NCBI RefSeq assembly: GCF_003290025.1
Contig: NZ_QNHG01000001.1
Span: forward strand, 1,314,656-1,378,655
DNA: 64,000 bases
Reading direction: 5' to 3'
DNA from: Pseudogemmobacter bohemicus
Lineage (GTDB): Bacteria; Pseudomonadota; Alphaproteobacteria; Rhodobacterales; Rhodobacteraceae
Position numbers and translations under genes: made by a program. Shown piece by piece: positions 59,810-64,000 of this stretch (its first letter is position 1; each line of letters begins with the position of its first letter). A model generated the notes under the pieces. That model was not told the origin of the DNA. It searched no databases and saw only the letters and a list, made by a program, of their open reading frames with translations.

Positions 59810-60955
59810 GTGCCAGCCGCCCATCCGTCCAGCCCCACGACGCCCGGCCCCCCGACACCCAGCCCCCCGACGCCGCCTTTGCCCGGGCTGATGCCGGGTC
59901 AGCGCGCAAGGGCGCGCGGCGCCGGCCAGAACGAGACCGGGCGCTATGAGCCGCATCGCCGCGAGGCCGTGGATGACGGCTGGGACCTTCCCGAAGAGGA
60001 TGCGCTTTTGCGCACCGAAATCAGTCTGGAACCCGCAAAATCCGCCCTCAGCCGCAACAACTCTCCCGATCTGCCGTTTGACCGCTCGGTGAACCCGTGG
60101 CGGGGCTGCGAGCATGGCTGTATCTATTGTTTCGCGCGGCCGACCCATGCCTATCTGAACCTCTCTCCGGGGCTGGATTTCGAGACGAAGCTCTTTGCGA
60201 AACCCGGAATCGGCCAGCAGCTGGACCGTGAGCTGCGGGCGAAATCCTATAAGGTGGCGCCAATTGCACTCGGGACGAACAGCGATCCCTGGCAACCGGC
60301 AGAGGTGCGATACCGGGTCACCCGCGAGGTGGTGGAGGTGCTGGCAGCCTTTCAGCACCCGCTGGCAATCACCACACGCGGCACCCTGATCGAGCGTGAC
60401 ATCGACCTGCTGGCACCGATGGCGGCCTTGGGGATCGCCCGGGTGGGCATCTCGATTACCACTCTGGATCAGGGCCTTGCGCGACGGATGGAGCCCAGGG
60501 CGCCGGCGCCGGCGCGACGGTTGCAGATCATCCGGCGGCTGAGCGAGGCGGGCATCCCCGTGCGGCTGATGCTGGCACCGGTGATCCCGGGCCTGACCGA
60601 TCACGAGATTGAACCGCTGCTTGAGGCGGCGCAGGAGGCCGGGGCCACCAGTGCCAGCTGGATTTCACTGCGGCTTCCGCAAGAGGTGGCGGGGCTGTTT
60701 CGCGACTGGCTGGAGCGGGCAGAGCCAGGGCGGGCGACAAAGGTTATGAACCGGGTGCGTGAGATGCAGGGCGGCAAGGACTATGACGCGACTTTCGGCA
60801 AAAGGATGCGCGGCGAAGGCCTGTGGTCGCGGCTGATCGCCGACCGCTTCCGACGCGCATCGGCAAAGCTGGGGCTGGACCAGCCGCAACCGGCGCTCCG
60901 CTGCGACCTGTTCCGGGTGCCGTTTGCCAGAGGTGACCAGCTGGGCCTGTTCTGA
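59810..60955 (+). CDS. PA0069-family radical SAM protein
   Basis: 381 residues from a GTG start with GAGGG upstream. The [4Fe-4S] motif is Cys100-x3-Cys104-x2-Cys107 in NPWRGCEHGCIYCFAR; IALGTNSDPWQPAE and LAITTRGTLIERDIDLLAP are the following barrel strands of the family (related to Rv2578c and distantly to spore photoproduct lyase). Substrate unknown; the LexA box suggests a role after DNA damage. The N-terminal 30 residues are Pro/Thr-rich, made by a 15-bp repeat. Confidence 0.87.
   Translation: MPAAHPSSPTTPGPPTPSPPTPPLPGLMPGQRARARGAGQNETGRYEPHRREAVDDGWDLPEEDALLRTEISLEPAKSALSRNNSPDLPFDRSVNPWRGCEHGCIYCFARPTHAYLNLSPGLDFETKLFAKPGIGQQLDRELRAKSYKVAPIALGTNSDPWQPAEVRYRVTREVVEVLAAFQHPLAITTRGTLIERDIDLLAPMAALGIARVGISITTLDQGLARRMEPRAPAPARRLQIIRRLSEAGIPVRLMLAPVIPGLTDHEIEPLLEAAQEAGATSASWISLRLPQEVAGLFRDWLERAEPGRATKVMNRVREMQGGKDYDATFGKRMRGEGLWSRLIADRFRRASAKLGLDQPQPALRCDLFRVPFARGDQLGLF
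59833..59877. repeat. 15-bp tandem array, three units, at a gene 5' end
   Basis: Units of the form CCCCCGACGCCCGGC place CGA at 59838, 59853 and 59868. They encode PTPGP/PTPSP/PTPPL at the N-terminus of the radical SAM protein, outside the catalytic domain. Confidence 0.85.
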
Positions 60956-60973
60956 CCCCCGCCCGCCAGGGGC

Positions 60974-61017
60974 CCGGATTTTTCAAAAATCCGGACAAAT
61001 TTCTTGCAAGAAATTTG
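60974..61017. repeat. Double-palindrome element, copy 2
   Basis: A 21-base palindrome CCGGATTTTT-C-AAAAATCCGG, one base, then a 22-base palindrome with core ATTTCTTGCAAGAAAT and outer CAA/TTG. It lies between the convergent stops of the radical SAM gene (60955) and mmcB (61027) and may terminate both. Confidence 0.9.
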
Positions 61018-61026
61018 CGTGGCGCC

Positions 61027-61500
61027 TCAGGGCGACGGATCGCGCAGGGCCAGCAGGCGCAAGGCTGCATGGCGGGCGAAATCGCGACAGACGACCTTAC
61101 GCCTTGCTGCCGCAAGCGGTGTCTCGGAGGCCATCTGCATGATCTCGCCCCCGAAAGCATCGGCGAGGATCAACCCGCAGCCTTCAGGCAGGATTTCTTG
61201 CGGGAAATCCGGCCCCACCGCCCAGAAGAACCGATCACAATAGCCGATATAGCCCTGCCATTTGCGGTCGGCGCGAAAATCCGCGCGGCAGGATTTGCAT
61301 TCGACGATCCAGACCTCGCCCTTCGGCCCGATCGCCATCACATCGGCGCGCAGCTTACCAGCCAGCGGCATTTCCAGCACCGGCGCGAAACCATGGCTGC
61401 ACATCAGCCGCGCCACTCCCCGCGCGATGCGCTGGCCCGCCTGGGGCGGTACGGTTTCACAAGGGTCCGAGAAAGGCAAAGCGTGCATCGGGATATCCAT
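61027..61500 (-). CDS. mmcB: MmcB family DNA repair protein
   Basis: 157 residues with a PD-(D/E)XK nuclease-like core: RADVMAIGPKGEVWIVECKS (Asp53, Glu67, Lys69), then FRADRKWQGYIGYCDRFFWAV. MmcB was identified in Caulobacter as a mitomycin-C-response protein. LVPPQAGQRIARGVARLMC-like N-terminal helix precedes it. The start at 61500 or at the internal Met (61488) are both possible. A LexA-like box lies 12 bases upstream, as expected for an SOS gene. Confidence 0.88.
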   Translation of the reverse strand: MDIPMHALPFSDPCETVPPQAGQRIARGVARLMCSHGFAPVLEMPLAGKLRADVMAIGPKGEVWIVECKSCRADFRADRKWQGYIGYCDRFFWAVGPDFPQEILPEGCGLILADAFGGEIMQMASETPLAAARRKVVCRDFARHAALRLLALRDPSP

Positions 61501-61511
61501 CCGCCAACCAT

Positions 61512-61526
61512 GAACAAATCATAAAC
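61512..61526. promoter_or_regulatory. LexA-like box upstream of mmcB
   Basis: GAACAAATCATAAAC; on the minus strand GTTT-N7-GTTC, seven of eight half-site bases. It ends 12 bases before the mmcB start. Confidence 0.7.
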
Positions 61527-61820
61527 ATTTGTCCAGATACCCCGAAATGCCCCCATGATGGCCGCGCCTGCACGCTGCGCTCTTGTGCGGATCAGGGGCC
61601 GGCCCTAGATATGAGGGCGGCGGGTGCTGCTCTTCGCGTGAGGGGTCCATAACCCAGTGGCCGATAAGCATATGAATGGGGGCTGGCTCTGCCCGGATCC
61701 TGGTCCGGATACCTGGTTCCCACCTGAGACCTCTGGCTCTCGGGATATCGAGACCACCCACGGCCGCTGCGGGCCCGCCACCTTATCACACGCCGCCCTA
61801 TTCCCCGAATGTCGCACAGG
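61527..61820. other. Intergenic, no supported gene
   Basis: The space between the mmcB promoter and the terminator of the following membrane-protein gene. Short frames in both directions lack ribosome sites. Imperfect CCTGGTCCGGATACCTGG-like direct repeats occur around 61695-61730, but nothing is assignable. Confidence 0.45.
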
Positions 61821-61851
61821 AAAAAACCCGCCGGGCAAAGCGCGGCGGGTC
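61821..61851 (-). terminator. Terminator of the small membrane-protein gene
   Basis: On the minus strand ACCCGCC/GGCGGGT with an 11-base loop and a TTTTTT run, 37 bases after the stop at 61888. Confidence 0.85.
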
Positions 61852-61887
61852 TGATCTAGAGTGTCGGGGTAAGATTGTCCGCAAGGA

Positions 61888-62199
61888 TCAGCGGCGCGGC
61901 TGCCGCTTTTCTCTGCTCACCCGCACCGGAACCGGCATCATCTGCTGGCGCAGCCCGCCGCGCGGCGGCGTGTCGTTTTCGGCCATCATCATAATGCGGA
62001 TCCCGAATTGCACGCCCGAAAACAGGATGCCGAAGAACACCACCAGCATGGCCACCGCCACCCAGCCCATCGCCCCTGCCCCGCTGACCAGCGTACCGAC
62101 GGCAGCCACATCGCTCCAGAGCAGCGCTGCCACGAAACCGGCGGACAATCCGAATCCGATCGCGACGGACTGGATGTAGAGGCGGACGAGCCTGGGCAT
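61888..62199 (-). CDS. Two-helix membrane protein of unknown function (103 aa)
   Basis: MPRLVRLYIQSVAIGFGLSA opens the protein; two membrane helices (IGFGLSAGFVAALLW and VAVAMLVVFFGILFSG) are followed by FGIRIMMMAENDTP and a basic tail. CAGGAGAAGCGACTC upstream gives a clear ribosome site for the ATG at 62199. It is a single-gene unit with its own terminator. Similar proteins appear in Rhodobacteraceae, function unknown. Confidence 0.75.
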   Translation of the reverse strand: MPRLVRLYIQSVAIGFGLSAGFVAALLWSDVAAVGTLVSGAGAMGWVAVAMLVVFFGILFSGVQFGIRIMMMAENDTPPRGGLRQQMMPVPVRVSREKRQPRR

Positions 62200-62314
62200 G
62201 AGTCGCTTCTCCTGCTGTTTCCTGAAAACTAGGCATCTGAAACGGGCATGTGAAGCCCCGGAAACAATGTTTGCGCAAAAGCGCGGCGATTTTCCGCTAC
62301 GTCAGCCCGCCTGT

Positions 62315-63037
62315 TCAGATTTCGATCCGGGTAAAGCCGTCGCGCAGCGCATTGGACCAGGCGTCACTCATGGCGCGGAAGCCCTCATCCCCCGCCTCGA
62401 TCCGCCGCCGGGACGAGACCTTCAGCGCGTCGCGCTCTATCACCGCCAGATCCAGCGGCATCCCCACCGAGAGATTCGAACGCAGGGTCGAATCCATCGA
62501 CAACAGCACCGCCTTCTGCGCGTCCTGCAGCCCGGTCTCGGGCCGCACCACCCGGTCAAGGATCGGCTTGCCGTATTTATGCTCTCCGATCTGGAGGAAG
62601 GGCGTGTCATCGGTCGCCTCGATGAAGTTCCCCTCGGGATAGATCAGGAACATGCGCATGCCGCCGCCCTTCCGCTGCCCCGCGACGATCATCGAGGCCG
62701 AGGCGCCCTGGCTCATCGACAGTTTCTCGTCGATCTCGCGGCGCACGCTCGCAAGGGTATTCCCGACCATCTGCGCCACTTTCAGCATGGTCGGCGCCAG
62801 CATGATCGAGGTTTCCGGCGTGGCGTCGGGTTCATCCATCGCCTCATGCAGCCGCGCGATGGTGGTTTGCGTAATGGAAAGCGAGCCGGCAGTCATAATC
62901 ACGATCACCCGCTCGTCCGGGGCTTCAAAGGTGAACATCTTGCGATAGGTGGAAATATTGTCGAGCCCCGCATTGGTGCGGGTATCGGACAGGCATACCA
63001 TACCCTGATTGAGCAGAAGGCCGACGCAGTAGGTCAT
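62315..63037 (-). CDS. Proteasome-type protease, Anbu/HslV-like
   Basis: 240 residues of the Ntn-hydrolase fold. MTYCVGLLLNQGMVCLSDTR: after removal of Met1 the Thr2 would be the nucleophile, and SDTRTNAGLDNIS carries the Asp/Arg pair of the family. Later strands VIVIMTAGSLSITQ and FLIYPEGNFIEATDDTPF fit Anbu. Anbu genes generally co-occur with transglutaminase and alpha-E/ATP-grasp genes, as here. The complex forms a spiral oligomer in characterised members; its natural substrates are not known. Confidence 0.9.
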   Translation of the reverse strand: MTYCVGLLLNQGMVCLSDTRTNAGLDNISTYRKMFTFEAPDERVIVIMTAGSLSITQTTIARLHEAMDEPDATPETSIMLAPTMLKVAQMVGNTLASVRREIDEKLSMSQGASASMIVAGQRKGGGMRMFLIYPEGNFIEATDDTPFLQIGEHKYGKPILDRVVRPETGLQDAQKAVLLSMDSTLRSNLSVGMPLDLAVIERDALKVSSRRRIEAGDEGFRAMSDAWSNALRDGFTRIEI

Positions 63038-63070
63038 TTCTCACCGGAAAACTTATTCACCGACAGGATA

Positions 63071-63913
63071 TTACTGAGCGGAAGAGAGGACCGCAACAGC
63101 GACATCCATGGCTTCCTCACCCGCCTGACCGCCGCGGGCCACGCCCCGGATGGGCGCGGCGTCACGCGCGTCAAGGCCCGAGGCGAGGCGGATATAGCGC
63201 TCATCGGGGCAACAGGCATTGGCCGGGTCAAAGCCGATCCAGCCCAGGCCCGGCACATGGATCTCGGCCCAGGCATGCGCGGCCTCATGCGCGGCGCCTG
63301 ACGCATCGGCAAAAAGATAGCCCGAGACATAGCGCGCCGGCAGGTCGCGCAGCCGCGCCAGCGCGATCAGCGCATGCGCATGGTCCTGACAGACCCCCTC
63401 GCCCAGAGCCAGCGCCTCGGATGCCGAAGTATGGGCCTGGGTCACCCCCGGCCTGTAAGCAATCGCCGCCGCCACCGCCGCCGAAAGCCCATGCGCCAGC
63501 GCAAGCGGACCATCGGCATCGGAAACAGCCTCGGCCAGCGCCGCAAGCGCCGCCGATCCGGCGGTCATCGCGGTTTCCAGCTTATAGGCGCAGGGATTGA
63601 TCGCTTCGCGATAGCCTTTCAGCATGCCGGCAGTGTCGGTGGTTTCAACCGTGCCGCGCACGGTCACCGCCACTTCGCTCAGCGGCCCGGCAAGGCTCCA
63701 GCCCTGGATGCGGTCGCCGGCGCCATCCGTAAAATCGGCGCCTCTGACCGCGAGCGCGCCACCGCCCTGCCCCTCGCCGCCCTCGACGGTGATCTCCCAG
63801 GAGATCACCTTCTGGCCCTGAAACAGCGAGGGCGTCAGCCGGTGGCTTTGCACCAGCCCCCGGACCGGGCGTTCATAGCTGTAGCGGGTGACATGATCGA
63901 CGCTCAGGCGCAT
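63071..63913 (-). CDS. Transglutaminase-like family protein (Anbu locus)
   Basis: 280 residues: N-terminal beta domain (MRLSVDHVTRYSYERPVRGL) and C-terminal transglutaminase-like core with catalytic Cys in LGEGVCQDHAHALI, His in AAHAWAEIHVPG and Asp in WIGFDPANACCPD. The family is thought to include cysteine proteases or amidases. The start overlaps the stop of the alpha-E gene by one base, so the genes are coupled. Confidence 0.9.
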   Translation of the reverse strand: MRLSVDHVTRYSYERPVRGLVQSHRLTPSLFQGQKVISWEITVEGGEGQGGGALAVRGADFTDGAGDRIQGWSLAGPLSEVAVTVRGTVETTDTAGMLKGYREAINPCAYKLETAMTAGSAALAALAEAVSDADGPLALAHGLSAAVAAAIAYRPGVTQAHTSASEALALGEGVCQDHAHALIALARLRDLPARYVSGYLFADASGAAHEAAHAWAEIHVPGLGWIGFDPANACCPDERYIRLASGLDARDAAPIRGVARGGQAGEEAMDVAVAVLSSAQ

Positions 63914-64000
63914 CAGCTGATTTCTCCGCCCAGATAGACCTCATGGATGACGGTCCCCAGGCCCGCCACAGACCCAATGAAGCGCGAGAGATATTCGTGC
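63913..64000 (-). CDS. Alpha-E domain protein, C-terminal end only
   Basis: The last 28 codons (EYLSRFIGSVAGLGTVIHEV, then YLGGEIS and stop) enter from the right edge. Sequence alone is short, but the position immediately upstream of the transglutaminase and Anbu genes is where alpha-E proteins are found in this conserved locus. Confidence 0.6.
   Translation of the reverse strand, partial: HEYLSRFIGSVAGLGTVIHEVYLGGEIS

Overview
The window is about 64 kb of GC-rich chromosome from an alphaproteobacterium, most probably Rhodobacteraceae (Rhodobacterales). Indications are the family-typical small proteins (DUF6476, DUF4169, UPF0262, MmcB), alphaproteobacterial LexA boxes (GTTC-N7-GTTC), a RutR site, glmU-glmS organisation and hairpin repeats of a kind seen in that family. 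I do not assign a genus. Genes are dense, mostly housekeeping and metabolic, with one degraded accessory patch at about 38.7-41.5 kb. No rRNA, tRNA or CRISPR was seen.

Layout. 0-7 kb: the start of a crotonase-type gene, a TIGR01244 protein, a FliM/FliN-like switch protein, and a signalling group (symporter-histidine kinase, small membrane partner, single-domain response regulator). 7-12.6 kb: reductive pyrimidine catabolism (M20 amidohydrolase, periplasmic protein, dihydropyrimidinase, XRE regulator) divergent from a RutR-type repressor, with a near-consensus RutR operator between. 13-19 kb: rnd, rluD-like gene, DUF6476, alpha/beta hydrolase, rpoH. 19-23.3 kb: gph, glmU, glmS. 23.3-30.9 kb: a ten-gene thiamine operon (thiD-O-S-G-E-F, thiY, tenA, thiZ, thiX) behind a TPP riboswitch, translationally coupled nearly throughout.

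30.9-34.2 kb: divergent glycine-betaine-monooxygenase-like genes (gbcA, gbcB) behind a cobalamin riboswitch, which is the most interesting regulatory arrangement here. 34.2-38.7 kb: class Ib ribonucleotide reductase operon nrdHIEF with two NrdR-like boxes 31 bp apart. 38.7-41.5 kb: a relic zone holding an AAA-ATPase gene that appears cut by an inversion, a frameshifted DUF6634-like gene and an IS66 remnant. 41.5-48 kb: GNAT, NTF2-like, QorB-like/HxlR pair, membrane protein, LMW phosphatase, UPF0262, AraC remnant, HerA/YjgR-like ATPase.

48-54.5 kb: a candidate small RNA or 20-codon gene with tandem terminators, an IalB-like protein, then an envelope group (KAS, ACP, LpxD, L,D-transpeptidase) divergent from a DUF882 peptidase. 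54.7-58 kb: fumC, three small genes and a zinc alcohol dehydrogenase. 58-59.7 kb: DUF1638, a membrane peptide and a corrinoid protein (methylotrophic-type C1 transfer). 59.8-61.5 kb: a radical SAM gene and mmcB, convergent, each with a LexA-like box. 61.9-64 kb: membrane protein, Anbu-type protease, transglutaminase and the end of an alpha-E protein.

Two sequence-level patterns stand out: many unrelated short tandem arrays with 13-16 bp units in gene ends and spacers, and two copies of a double-palindrome element whose arms differ but keep perfect pairing.
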